A DNA stretch of 14,673 nt, taken from positions 1 to 14,673 of the forward strand of contig CAMLEL010000018.1 of the NCBI GenBank assembly GCA_946478935.1, written 5' to 3'. Position numbers and translations under genes: made by a program. Position 1 is the stretch's first letter, and the number at the start of each line of letters is the position of its first letter. This stretch comes from an uncultured Armatimonadota bacterium. Its GTDB lineage: Bacteria > Armatimonadota > Fimbriimonadia > Fimbriimonadales > Fimbriimonadaceae. The notes under the pieces were generated by a model. The model did not search any database and was not told where the DNA came from. It saw only the letters and a program-made list of their open reading frames with translations. Below are positions 5,732-13,617 of the stretch, one piece after another.

Positions 5732-6520
5732 GTGCCGCGAAAGCCGACACTGAGCCCGACCCGGATATCCACCTATCTGGCTTGCCCAACGAAGTTCTAT
5801 TGGACTTACGAGAGCGAGCAAGGTAGGTGGTATCTCCGGTCGAAGAACTACTACTCCTTTGGTACGACCTTGCACAAGGTCTTGGAACGATTCCATGACT
5901 CAGGCGACGTTGGAGTGACCTCCGCGAGCCAAGTGATGGACGCCTATTCGGACAGCTGGATCGACGCCGGCTTTTCCAGCGCCGACGAAATGCAGGAAGC
6001 CTTCGGTGAGGGGAAACGCATTCTTGAGCGCTATGTCGAAGAAGAACGCTCGCGCCCGACAATCACCAAAGTCATCGGCGTCGAGCAGAAGCTAAAACTC
6101 CAATTCGGCGAAGACTTTGACTTGGTTGGGCGCATTGACAGGATCGACGAGCATCCTGACGGAACACTTGAAATTATCGATTACAAGACAGGTCGCGTTG
6201 AAGTCAGTGAGGAGGAGGTCGAGACCGACCTTGCGATGAGCATTTACCAACTTCTCGTGCGTGAAAAATATCCCGGTAGACCCGTGTGTGCAACGATCGT
6301 CGCCGTACGATCGGGGTCGCGAGCAACCTATTCCTTGGACGATCAAGCGCTTGAAGTCTTGAAACAAGATATCGAAGTCGTTGGAAAGGAGATCCTTGGC
6401 GCCAATTGGGAAGAGCGCCGCGCCGTGGTCAAGCCGTTATGTGTTTCCTGCGACTTCCGGGCCCTTTGCACTCGAGATGCAGAATTCAAGGAATCTTTAC
6501 TTGCCTTTCAAGATTCTTAA
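5732..6520 (+). CDS. RecB-like PD-(D/E)XK nuclease with Fe-S cysteines
   Basis: The protein has 262 residues and is a single-domain member of the PD-(D/E)XK superfamily, close to the nuclease domains of AddB and Cas4. The nuclease motifs run in order: GTTLHKVLE (44-52, with H48), GRIDRID (133-139, D136), LEIIDYKTG (146-154, D150 and K152) and MSIYQLLV. Four cysteines fit a 4Fe-4S cluster: C18 in YLACPTKFYW, then C237, C240 and C246 in the PLCVSCDFRALC block. No cas genes and no AddA helicase are visible, so it stands alone. The start is a GTG at 5732; a stop lies in frame six bases upstream, so no longer start exists. The AGGA before it is unusually close, and coupling to the gene ending at 5714 is possible. 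The 3' end overlaps the convergent M16-like gene by 24 bases. Confidence 0.9.
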   Translation: MPRKPTLSPTRISTYLACPTKFYWTYESEQGRWYLRSKNYYSFGTTLHKVLERFHDSGDVGVTSASQVMDAYSDSWIDAGFSSADEMQEAFGEGKRILERYVEEERSRPTITKVIGVEQKLKLQFGEDFDLVGRIDRIDEHPDGTLEIIDYKTGRVEVSEEEVETDLAMSIYQLLVREKYPGRPVCATIVAVRSGSRATYSLDDQALEVLKQDIEVVGKEILGANWEERRAVVKPLCVSCDFRALCTRDAEFKESLLAFQDS

Positions 6521-7672
6521 GTCAGACTTCGAGACAAGATCCAGCGCCATGTTTTTCAGGTCCGCCAATTCAACGAATCCCATCCGCCCTACGAGTTGGT
6601 GGGGGTTCCAGGAAGCCCCGGTCTTCATTGGCCAATAGGCGCGTAGAAACGTTTGATCGGCAAGGGACCGGCCAAGGGGTGCTCCCCCAGAAAAGTAGAG
6701 CGGGGAGAGATCGCTCTCCCGCACCAGGAAAGCATCCGCCATCGCCAATGCTCGCTTCCGATCCTCCTCGGTCCAGACATTGATCCGTTCTATGAGTCGC
6801 TTCTGGATCTGGTCTGCCTTCTCGGCCAATTCCTCTGTGCCCGAATGGGCGATCAAAAGTCGCAGTTGAAATCCAGTTGGAGTCGGAGTCAGCACGGACT
6901 CTTGGCGGTAACTGAAGCGCAATTCGTCGCGAGCCACTTCCCAAAGCAAAGCCGACTTCCCTGTTCCCAGTGCAGTCAGTGCCAAGAGTCTTGTCGAAAG
7001 CGCGGCATCTCTTCCAGAGAACGGAGCGATCGACAGTTCTCCGTCGTACTCCGGCTTTTCATCGACGACCGTCAACGATGCGACCTGGCTGATTTTGGGG
7101 ACTTGCCAAGCAGACATTAGCTCTGTCCACTTAGAGGTCGCTAGCCCAGGTTGAAGTTTGCCACCAACGGCCAGGTGAATACGCTCAGGGCGGAACACTC
7201 GGGCGCGAAGCGATGCCAAGTCGGTACTGGAGTATCTGGGAGGAATGAATCCGGTTGGGTTAAGCGCCTGACGCCACCAAGACAAACGCCGAAACTGCAG
7301 GTCGTCCGACGCGGCTTGAAGTCGCTCCGGTGATGCGGTCGGTTCCTTGAGAAGCGAAGCCAGCATGTTGAGGGCACTCGGCAAGTCTGCGGGCACCACT
7401 TCCCCACTCATTCGGAGATGGTCAGCCCCCAACGTGGTGCGAATACGCGCCCCAGTCCGACTGAATATTTCATCGAGTTGCCCTGGTCCGTATGAAACGG
7501 AGCCCTCGCCTGTCGTGGAAGCGACGATCCGCAATAATGCACGGTCCTTGGCATTCAGTTCGGGAAGGTTGACAACGACTTGGATCGATGTGACCGAAGA
7601 TTTTGGTTCCAGCCACTCGACTACCGGTGGCACCGAGACCTGGAGGACAAGTGCTGCGATTAGAGTCGTCAT
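6497..7672 (-). CDS. M16 peptidase-like subunit lacking HxxEH but carrying the R/Y pair
   Basis: The protein has 391 residues with a short hydrophobic N terminus, probably exported. It follows the M16 two-domain layout: an N-terminal domain (PELNAKDRALLRIVAST, LDEIFSRTGARIRTTLGADHLRMSGEV, LKEPTASPERL) and a C-terminal domain. The zinc motif HxxEH is missing. The C-terminal domain has the segment LLWEVARDELRFSY (242-255), where R248 and Y255 match the 'V-R-E-x-x-G-L-a-Y' substrate-binding pair of M16B enzymes at exact spacing. The upstream gene has the opposite set of motifs, so the two probably form one heterodimeric metallopeptidase. ATG overlaps the upstream stop as ATGA, implying coupled synthesis. 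The 3' end runs 24 bases into the convergent nuclease gene. Confidence 0.88.
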   Translation of the reverse strand: MTTLIAALVLQVSVPPVVEWLEPKSSVTSIQVVVNLPELNAKDRALLRIVASTTGEGSVSYGPGQLDEIFSRTGARIRTTLGADHLRMSGEVVPADLPSALNMLASLLKEPTASPERLQAASDDLQFRRLSWWRQALNPTGFIPPRYSSTDLASLRARVFRPERIHLAVGGKLQPGLATSKWTELMSAWQVPKISQVASLTVVDEKPEYDGELSIAPFSGRDAALSTRLLALTALGTGKSALLWEVARDELRFSYRQESVLTPTPTGFQLRLLIAHSGTEELAEKADQIQKRLIERINVWTEEDRKRALAMADAFLVRESDLSPLYFSGGAPLGRSLADQTFLRAYWPMKTGASWNPHQLVGRMGFVELADLKNMALDLVSKSDLRILKGK

Positions 7673-8820
7673 CGGCCCACCACTGTCACGGCTCGATCCT
7701 TGGCAAAGTAGCGGGCCGCAGCCTTGAATTGATCAAACGTCAAGTTATCGATCGTTTTGAGCATCTGCTCGGGGCGGCTACCGTGGTTTTGAACGAGCAG
7801 GTGTCCGCGTAGGTAAGCGACTCCGGATGCGCTCGAGAGATAGCGATTGACCCACGAGCGAGCAAGGAGTTTTCCGACATAGAACAGATTCGCCCAATCA
7901 CCTTCACCGATCGCATCGATCTTTAGGCCGATTCCAGAGAGCTTTTCAGTTTGGCCAACAATAACCAGACCTCGGTCTGCGGACGGCGTGTAAGTTACGA
8001 ATGCACCCTCCACACCGCTCCCAACTGCCAAGGCGAATGCCAGGGCGCCGACGGTGGTCGGGTGATCGAAGCCCTCGGTGGCAGCGGCTCGTCCCTCGCC
8101 AAAACCTTCCACTTCGATTCTTCCAGCACTGGCGTTCTTGCGAATCTCAAGTGGAAGACGAATCCCACCCTGCTTCATGCCAATCGCCTGCACGGCTGAA
8201 TCAGTCGCCGACTTCAGGTCCACGGGGCCAGCGATACTCAATACAAGGTTCTCAGGATAGAAGTGGCGGCGCTGCAAGTCTTTCAGGTTCTCTGGACTGG
8301 CGGCCTTCATCGCCGAAAGCGTTCCGATCGGGTCCAAACCAGCATCTCCGAACGCTTGCTGCCAGGCGCCACGACCCAAACGCGATGCATCGTCATAGGT
8401 CGCAAACTCCTGGGCCATCGTTGCAAGTTCCTTTGAGATGTCTTCTGGAGTTGATTGAATCGGCTTGAGGACATCGAGGATCGTGACGATCGCAAGATCC
8501 AATTGACGCGGGCTGACGTTGACCTCAAAAACCATCGCATCCCTGTAAGTCTGCGCCCGAAGAAACGCTCCTTGAGATTCCAATCGGCGGTCCACGTCGC
8601 CCTTGGGTCCACGGGCCATCAAGTGTTCGAGGAGATGACGCCAGCCATGAGTCTTGGCTGTTTCCGGAACGGATCTGGCCGAAGCCCAAAGCTGTACCGA
8701 TATCGTCGGCTCGTCGGGCATCTTCTCAACGATCACGGCGGAGCCATTTCGGCATATGGTGCGGAGTCGGTCAGGCTCTTCTTGGGTCAATAAGGCGACC
8801 GAGAGGGCAACAGCGAGCAT
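7669..8820 (-). CDS. M16 (insulinase/pitrilysin-like) zinc peptidase, catalytic subunit
   Basis: The protein has 383 residues. A short N-terminal hydrophobic segment (MLAVALSVALL) suggests export. The inverted zinc motif HLLEH is present at H62-H66 in GWRHLLEHLMARG. A glutamate 72 residues after the second His (E138 in MAQEFATYDD) fits the third zinc ligand. Further family blocks are VNVSPRQLDLAI, LQRRHFYPENLVLSIAGPV and the closing LTFDQFKAAARYFAKDRAVTVVGR. In the C-terminal domain the usual R/Y substrate pair is not found (GVEGAFVTYTPSADRG at the expected place). The partner gene supplies that pair. The start ATG at 8820 has no convincing ribosome binding site. The upstream dehydrogenase stop (8850-8848) lies in the same frame nine codons earlier, so no longer start is possible. 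Confidence 0.92.
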   Translation of the reverse strand: MLAVALSVALLTQEEPDRLRTICRNGSAVIVEKMPDEPTISVQLWASARSVPETAKTHGWRHLLEHLMARGPKGDVDRRLESQGAFLRAQTYRDAMVFEVNVSPRQLDLAIVTILDVLKPIQSTPEDISKELATMAQEFATYDDASRLGRGAWQQAFGDAGLDPIGTLSAMKAASPENLKDLQRRHFYPENLVLSIAGPVDLKSATDSAVQAIGMKQGGIRLPLEIRKNASAGRIEVEGFGEGRAAATEGFDHPTTVGALAFALAVGSGVEGAFVTYTPSADRGLVIVGQTEKLSGIGLKIDAIGEGDWANLFYVGKLLARSWVNRYLSSASGVAYLRGHLLVQNHGSRPEQMLKTIDNLTFDQFKAAARYFAKDRAVTVVGR

Positions 8821-8847
8821 GGGATTTCTAAAGTATGACGCGTCTTC

Positions 8848-9588
8848 CTAGTGAAAATAGCTCGCTCCATTGATGTCGATCACAACTCCACTGAGGTAGG
8901 CAGCTTGGGGACTGAGAAGAAATGCCGCCGACGCCGCGCAGTCTTCCGGGCTCGCCATTCTTCCCAACGGGATCGATTCCAAAATCGTCGGAAGGCGCTG
9001 TTCCATCCCTGTTCGGGCCATGGCGGTTTCCACCCATCCCGGCGCGATTCCATAGATTTGGATGTTTTTGGGCGCCAATTCTACGGCCAATGCTCTCGTC
9101 AAGTTGATCAGTGCGGATTTGGACGCGGAGTAAGTCGCGGCGCCCGCCTCCCCTCGAAATCCAACTCTCGAGGCAACATTCAGTATTTTTCCACCACCCT
9201 GATTAGCGAACGTTTGCGCAAACATTCGAGTCAAGCGTATCGGCGACTCGAAGTTCACGGCGAAAGTTTTCTTCAGGTTCTCATCGAACGCACGATCATC
9301 CGCATTGAGGAAGTCCAGCGGCATGTAAATGCCAGCGTTGTTGACGAGGGCCGTCATCGCGCCAAGTGATTCAACATCTCGAAAGAGACCGGGCAAGGAG
9401 GCAGGGTCGGCAAGATCCGCCACTACAACACCCTTGCAGCCGTCCCCGAGGGCATTCGCCGTCTCTTGAAGTTCGCTACTGCTCGTAGCACCGTGGATAA
9501 TGACTTCCCAGCCTTGTCGGGTGAGTTCCAAAGCAATGGCGCGGCCGATGCCGCGCGAAGAGCCGGTGACGAATGCGCGAGGATGCAT
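8848..9588 (-). CDS. Short-chain dehydrogenase/reductase (FabG-like)
   Basis: The protein has 246 residues and is a classical SDR. The cofactor motif is TGSSRGIG (8-15), followed by NNAG (83-86), N112, the catalytic S140, and YSASK with Y153 and K157. The late PGWVETAM block and the C-terminal 'FLLSPQAAYLSGVVIDINGA' pattern are those of 3-oxoacyl-ACP reductase-like enzymes. SRG after the first TG usually suits NADPH. The substrate is not certain; FabG-like proteins reduce many keto compounds. It is the first gene of an apparent three-gene run with the two M16 subunits, with 27 bases to the next start. A metabolic reason for that pairing is not evident. No clear Shine-Dalgarno precedes the ATG at 9588. 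The gene is divergent from the copper monooxygenase gene, 55 bases apart. Confidence 0.92.
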   Translation of the reverse strand: MHPRAFVTGSSRGIGRAIALELTRQGWEVIIHGATSSSELQETANALGDGCKGVVVADLADPASLPGLFRDVESLGAMTALVNNAGIYMPLDFLNADDRAFDENLKKTFAVNFESPIRLTRMFAQTFANQGGGKILNVASRVGFRGEAGAATYSASKSALINLTRALAVELAPKNIQIYGIAPGWVETAMARTGMEQRLPTILESIPLGRMASPEDCAASAAFLLSPQAAYLSGVVIDINGASYFH

Positions 9589-9643
9589 TCGTGCATTTTA
9601 CTGGCGCGAATCGAACCTTCCAGATATCCTATACGTTATCGCA

Positions 9644-10924
9644 ATGAGCATGAAGTTTTTATGTCTGGCTGTTTTGGCACTGGGAATCTATGCGGCATCC
9701 TCGCCCTCGAGAACGGGAGCTCACCAGCAGCCACTTGCGCCGGAAAAGCCAACTTATGCTGAGCACATTGCGCCGATCCTCAATAATCATTGCGTCACTT
9801 GTCACCGTCCCGGCGAAGTTGCGCCTTTTTCACTAATTGGGTACGAAAATGCCAAAAAGTGGGCAGCGATGTCGACCGTGGTTACCAGGGCCAAACAAAT
9901 GCCTCCTTGGAAGGCTAAAGCAGGCTACGGTGAATTCGCCGATGACATCCAACTCTCGGCCGAACAGATTGCGACTCTTCATCGCTGGAACGAGTTGGGT
10001 GCTCCTCGGGGGGACCGTTCCAAAGAACCCAAAGCTCCGACGTTCCCGTCAGACTGGCCCCTCGGAAAGCCAGATTGGATTGTCAGCCAGGCCAAGCCTT
10101 ATGCGGTGTCTGCCGAAGGCACCGACGAATACCGAAATTTTGTAATCAAAACGAACTACAAGGAGCCCGTTTGGATTAACGCGATGGATGTTCGACCGGG
10201 AAATCCAAAGGTCGTACACCATGTGATCGTCTTCTTGGACAATAACGGTCGATCGGAAGCGCTGGCGGGAAACTCCAAGGACGGGAAGGAAGGTTATGAG
10301 ACGTTTGGGGGCATTGGATTTCTGCCCAACGGCTCCTTCGGTGGCTGGGCGCCAGGTTTACGAGCCAGGAGATTGCCGGATGGCAAGGCATTCAAGCTCG
10401 AGCCGGGAGCAAGGCTGGTGCTCCAAGTCCATTACAACAAGTCAGGCAAACCGGAAACGGATCTAACGAAGGTTGGACTGTACTTCGCCAAATCGCGCGT
10501 TGAGCAAGAAGTTGAGCTTGCCTGGCTGTTTAACGTTGCCCTGAATATTCCGGCTGGCGCAAAAGCCCATCGGCAGGTCTACACCTACCAGGTTCCCGCC
10601 AACATCACAATGTACGGCGTCATGCCCCACATGCACCTATTGGGCAAGCAAATGAAGGCTTATGCGGTCAAACCAGACGGAGCTGAAATCCCGCTGATCC
10701 ATGTCGAGAACTGGGACTTTCATTGGCAGCTTAGCTACTCATTCAAGCAACCGGTGAAGATTCCAGCTGGCTCGAAGATCGTGGTAGAAGCCACCTACGA
10801 TAACAGCTCGGACAACCCGAACAATCCCAGCAATCCGCCAAAGCCAGTGCGGGTCGGAGAACGCACCGTGGATGAGATGCAACTTTTGATCGCAGCGTTC
10901 TCAACAGATGGGAAAAAGCCCTGA
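9644..10924 (+). CDS. Cytochrome c fused to PHM/DBM-like copper monooxygenase
   Basis: From the ATG at 9644 the protein has 426 residues. A signal peptide covers about 1-25 (MKFLCLAVLALGIYAAS). The first domain is cytochrome c-like, with CVTCH (50-54) after EHIAPILNNH and the later MPPWKA segment. The second part matches copper type II ascorbate-dependent monooxygenases such as peptidylglycine hydroxylating monooxygenase. The six copper ligands can all be proposed: H192-H193 in VVHHVIVF, H263 in LQVHYN, H329 and H331 in MPHMHLLGKQM, and M412 in TVDEMQLL. It probably acts outside the cytoplasmic membrane, with the heme possibly feeding electrons in place of ascorbate (inference). The substrate is unknown. 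Codons 5' of 9644 run antisense to the dehydrogenase and are not part of it. No ribosome binding site is clear; a start at 9650 is the alternative. Confidence 0.92.
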   Translation: MSMKFLCLAVLALGIYAASSPSRTGAHQQPLAPEKPTYAEHIAPILNNHCVTCHRPGEVAPFSLIGYENAKKWAAMSTVVTRAKQMPPWKAKAGYGEFADDIQLSAEQIATLHRWNELGAPRGDRSKEPKAPTFPSDWPLGKPDWIVSQAKPYAVSAEGTDEYRNFVIKTNYKEPVWINAMDVRPGNPKVVHHVIVFLDNNGRSEALAGNSKDGKEGYETFGGIGFLPNGSFGGWAPGLRARRLPDGKAFKLEPGARLVLQVHYNKSGKPETDLTKVGLYFAKSRVEQEVELAWLFNVALNIPAGAKAHRQVYTYQVPANITMYGVMPHMHLLGKQMKAYAVKPDGAEIPLIHVENWDFHWQLSYSFKQPVKIPAGSKIVVEATYDNSSDNPNNPSNPPKPVRVGERTVDEMQLLIAAFSTDGKKP

Positions 10925-10930
10925 ACTCGC

Positions 10931-11485
10931 TTACTCTGACTTGGCTTCCTGAGTTTTTTCGATCTGTTCCATCACGTCTTTGGGGTCGATGTCGGCATCC
11001 AGACCCTTGAGTTCTTTATCGCTCGATCGGTCGACTCCAAGCTTGTCTGCGATCAGTTCCGTTAATCGCCAGAGGCGTGTGAGTTCATATTCGGTCAACA
11101 GGTTGACCTGCACATCGAGTTCGGAGCGGTTGTCGCTTTCAATCTGCATGCGGTTCTGGGAGATCAAAACGAACAAGGTCAAGAAGATTGCTTCAATGGA
11201 AAGCATCATAGTCAAAAGTCCGAATGGAAACGGATCGAAGGGCTTGATCCCAAACAAGCCCATATTCGCCAGGATCCAAATCCCGAACACAACCGCATGA
11301 CCGTAAACGGCCCCCATGCTCCCGATACGGGTTGTCAGGCGCTCGGCAAACCGGACTGACGCGGGCATGTGACTGCGCCGCGTCTCGTAATGCTCGAGAA
11401 GCAAATCAATGTTCTCTTTAACGACGCGCATGACGCGTCCATTTTTTGCGCATTCTCTGGTCTTAGGCTTCTTGCTCATGGCCAT
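10931..11485 (-). CDS. DUF1003 family membrane protein
   Basis: From the ATG at 11485 the protein has 184 residues; an ATG at 11479 is equally possible and a TTG at 11500 less so. The DUF1003 core is clear: a first membrane segment at about 56-78 (SMGAVYGHAVVFGIWILANM), the hallmark FDPFPFGLLTMMLSIEAIFLTLFVLISQNR (83-112) with the second segment, and then SDNRSELDVQVNLLTEYEL. A charged, helical C-terminal tail (about 150-184) is probably cytoplasmic. The function of the family is unknown. The last codon lies six bases from the stop of the convergent copper monooxygenase gene. It is divergent from the acyl-CoA dehydrogenase. Confidence 0.9.
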   Translation of the reverse strand: MAMSKKPKTRECAKNGRVMRVVKENIDLLLEHYETRRSHMPASVRFAERLTTRIGSMGAVYGHAVVFGIWILANMGLFGIKPFDPFPFGLLTMMLSIEAIFLTLFVLISQNRMQIESDNRSELDVQVNLLTEYELTRLWRLTELIADKLGVDRSSDKELKGLDADIDPKDVMEQIEKTQEAKSE

Positions 11486-11566
11486 CAATCTAAACGACAA
11501 CTCGACTCTTTGCGACGATAAGGCTCAAGCACCAAAAACGCCGGGTAGCCGGTACGCTATGCCTCT

Positions 11567-12766
11567 ATGGACTTTGCCCTGACGCAAGAACACGAGTTGA
11601 TCCGAGAATCAACATTCAAATTTGGTCAATCTGAAATCATTCCGGGCTTACGCGAGCGGGACCGCGAAGCCAAGTCTGACCGCGAAATGTTGGACCGCAT
11701 GGGCAAGGCTGGCTTGATGGGATTGAGCATCCCGGCAAAGTACGGTGGAAGCGATACGGATTACATTTCTCTCGGTATTGCCTGTGAGGAACTGGAGCGA
11801 GCAGACACGAGTGCTCGCGTTGTGATGAGCGTTCACAGCGGGCTCCACTGTCTGACGATCCTCCAATGGGGTTCGGAAGAGCAAAAACAACGATGGCTCC
11901 CAAAGCTCGCCTCGGGCGAGCGCGTTGGCGCATTCGGACTCACGGAGCCAAATGCAGGCTCGGATGCTGCGAATATTCGAACGACCGCGACCAAGGACGG
12001 CGACTTCTACGTGATCAACGGTTCGAAAACCTGGATTTCGCTCGCGGACTATGCTGATCAGTTCTTAATCATCACTCGACTCGCAGATACGGCGGCGAAA
12101 GCGCCCTATGCCGCTTTCATCGTTGACCGCACGACCCCCGGATTCACAAGCCGTGCATTGCATGGAAAGCTCGGCGTACGTGCGGGCAACACCGGCGAGA
12201 TCTTCTTTGAGAACATGCGAGTCGAGGCGGATCGGATGCTCGGACAAGAGGGCGATGGGTTCAAGGTCGCGATGTCCGCGCTGGATCACGGGCGCTACAC
12301 CGTCGCTTCTGGCGCCGTTGGCATCATCACCGCATGCCTGGATGCCTGCATTCCGTATGCGAACGATCGCACGGTCGGTGGCGAGCCGATCGGCACCAAG
12401 CAGTTGGTCCAACAAATGATCGCAGCCATGGTTCAAGGACGGGAGATTGGACGCCTGCTCTATTACAAAGTGGGTTGGATGAAGAACACGGGCCAAAGGC
12501 ACACCAAGGAATGCTCGCTGGCCAAGTGGACGAACTGTGCGGCCGCATTCGATGCGGCCAACAAGGCCGTCGAAATACATGGCGCGTACGGCTATATCGA
12601 CGAATTTCCAGTGGAGCGATACTTCCGGAATTCTCGTGGAGCCATGATCTACGAGGGAACCCACGAGATCCATACATTGATGCAGGCGGAGTATGAACTG
12701 GGCTACCGCGTCGACAAGCCGTTGGCGCGCACCTTACCGACCTGGCCATTTGGTACCAATAGTTAA
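11567..12766 (+). CDS. Acyl-CoA dehydrogenase
   Basis: The protein has 399 residues, a normal length for the family. These flavoenzymes oxidise acyl-CoA to 2-enoyl-CoA and pass electrons to ETF. The N-terminal helical domain starts FALTQEHELIRES. The FAD and substrate loop is GAFGLTEPNAGSDA (121-134), followed by NGSKTWIS (151-158). The C-terminal domain has EIHGAYGYIDEFPVERYFRN and YEGTHEIHTLMQAEY, where E363 occupies the catalytic base position of medium- and short-chain enzymes. The tail LMQAEYELGYR recalls glutaryl-CoA and related dehydrogenases, but the substrate cannot be set. The start is the ATG at 11567, without an obvious Shine-Dalgarno. The next gene begins three bases after the stop, so both are likely co-transcribed. 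Confidence 0.95.
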   Translation: MDFALTQEHELIRESTFKFGQSEIIPGLRERDREAKSDREMLDRMGKAGLMGLSIPAKYGGSDTDYISLGIACEELERADTSARVVMSVHSGLHCLTILQWGSEEQKQRWLPKLASGERVGAFGLTEPNAGSDAANIRTTATKDGDFYVINGSKTWISLADYADQFLIITRLADTAAKAPYAAFIVDRTTPGFTSRALHGKLGVRAGNTGEIFFENMRVEADRMLGQEGDGFKVAMSALDHGRYTVASGAVGIITACLDACIPYANDRTVGGEPIGTKQLVQQMIAAMVQGREIGRLLYYKVGWMKNTGQRHTKECSLAKWTNCAAAFDAANKAVEIHGAYGYIDEFPVERYFRNSRGAMIYEGTHEIHTLMQAEYELGYRVDKPLARTLPTWPFGTNS

Positions 12767-12769
12767 GCG

Positions 12770-13357
12770 ATGACGAAGGGACGGATCGAGGCCTTCAGCG
12801 ATGCGGTCATCGCGATCGTGATGACGATCATGGTTTTGGAGCTGAAAGTTCCACACGATCCCAACTGGTCGGCGCTCCGTCCCTTGCTACCCGTGTTCCT
12901 CTCGTACGTGCTCAGCTTCGTTTACCTGGGCATCTATTGGAACAACCATCACCATCTCTTTCAGGCAGTCCAGAGCGTGAAGGGCCCTGTTTTGTGGGCG
13001 AACATGCACCTTCTTTTCTGGCTCTCATTGATCCCATTTGCGACCGCGTGGATGGGTGAGAACCACTTCAGCGCAACTCCAACGGCGCTGTATGGGATCG
13101 TCTTACTGGCGTGCGCGATGGCCTATTCCATTCTGGTGCATGGGCTGATGCGCCAGCACGGGCGCGAGTCGGTCATTCACAAGGCGATCGGTAAAGATGC
13201 CAAGGGCAATCTGTCGGTGATCTGTTATTGCTTGGCCGTTGGAATGGCCTATATCGCAGCGCCAGTGTCCTGGGCGATCTATATCTTTGTCGCCTTGATC
13301 TGGCTCACTCCCGACAAACGGATCGAACGGACCATACCAGAGTCTGGTGGGCGCTAA
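12770..13357 (+). CDS. TMEM175-family potassium channel (DUF1211)
   Basis: The protein has 195 residues and fits bacterial TMEM175. The signature RxxxFSD is present in the first helix (R5-IEA-F9-S-D11), in the context RIEAFSDAVIAIVMTIMVLELKVP. About six membrane segments follow, including LLPVFLSYVLSFVYLGIYWNNHHHLF and HLLFWLSLIPFATAWM. Bacterial members form homotetrameric potassium-selective channels without the classical TVGYG filter. The ATG lies three bases after the acyl-CoA dehydrogenase stop, which suggests translational coupling, though a functional tie is not evident. The 3' end overlaps the convergent small membrane gene by four bases. Confidence 0.93.
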   Translation: MTKGRIEAFSDAVIAIVMTIMVLELKVPHDPNWSALRPLLPVFLSYVLSFVYLGIYWNNHHHLFQAVQSVKGPVLWANMHLLFWLSLIPFATAWMGENHFSATPTALYGIVLLACAMAYSILVHGLMRQHGRESVIHKAIGKDAKGNLSVICYCLAVGMAYIAAPVSWAIYIFVALIWLTPDKRIERTIPESGGR

Positions 13358-13617
13358 GCCGGCTTCTCGCTTCGATTCTTATCCCAGATGGCAAAGAGGA
13401 TCATTGCAAACGCAACCAACCGGATGACATAGAAGACCGTCGTATCTTCCATGCGTTCGCCCGTCCATTGAAGCACCAGCCTTTGGCAGCCAAGAATCGC
13501 AAACGCGATCGAGAAAAACAAGAACAACCGATCCTGCGATCGCCGCCAATACTTCAAGAAAAACAGAGACACCACCAGATAGCCCATGGTGATCGCCCCA
13601 GAGATGAGATGGATCAT
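13354..13617 (-). CDS. Small three-helix membrane protein (DUF5985-like), B copy
   Basis: The protein has 87 residues. Three hydrophobic segments are seen: ISGAITMGYLVVSLFFLKYW, FLFFSIAFAILGCQRLVL and FYVIRLVAFAMILFAIWDKN. Charged WRRSQDRL and DKNRSEK stretches fit the inside of the membrane. I place it near the DUF5985 family from its length and pattern, with moderate certainty. No function is known. Its ATG overlaps the upstream gene's TGA as ATGA, so it is probably translated by coupling. It shares size and topology with its neighbour and may form a complex with it. The last codon overlaps the convergent TMEM175 gene by four bases. Confidence 0.82.
   Translation of the reverse strand: MIHLISGAITMGYLVVSLFFLKYWRRSQDRLFLFFSIAFAILGCQRLVLQWTGERMEDTTVFYVIRLVAFAMILFAIWDKNRSEKPA

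Noticed and set aside
5157..6062. Long open frame of 301 codons on the minus strand
   Set aside because: It is antisense to two well-supported genes, has an atypical Arg/Ser/His-rich composition and no family pattern.
5732..6520. CRISPR adaptation gene cas4
   Set aside because: No repeat array and no cas1 or cas2 in the window; motifs alone do not separate it from other RecB-like nucleases.
9583..9596. Small hairpin ATGCA-TTCG-TGCAT over the dehydrogenase start
   Set aside because: Only five base pairs; likely to occur by chance and without further support.
9500..9643. N-terminal extension of the copper monooxygenase
   Set aside because: It is antisense to the dehydrogenase and would place the signal peptide inside the protein; the ATG at 9644 gives a normal signal peptide.
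12065..12673. Open frame of 202 codons on the minus strand
   Set aside because: It is antisense to the acyl-CoA dehydrogenase and shows no protein-family features.
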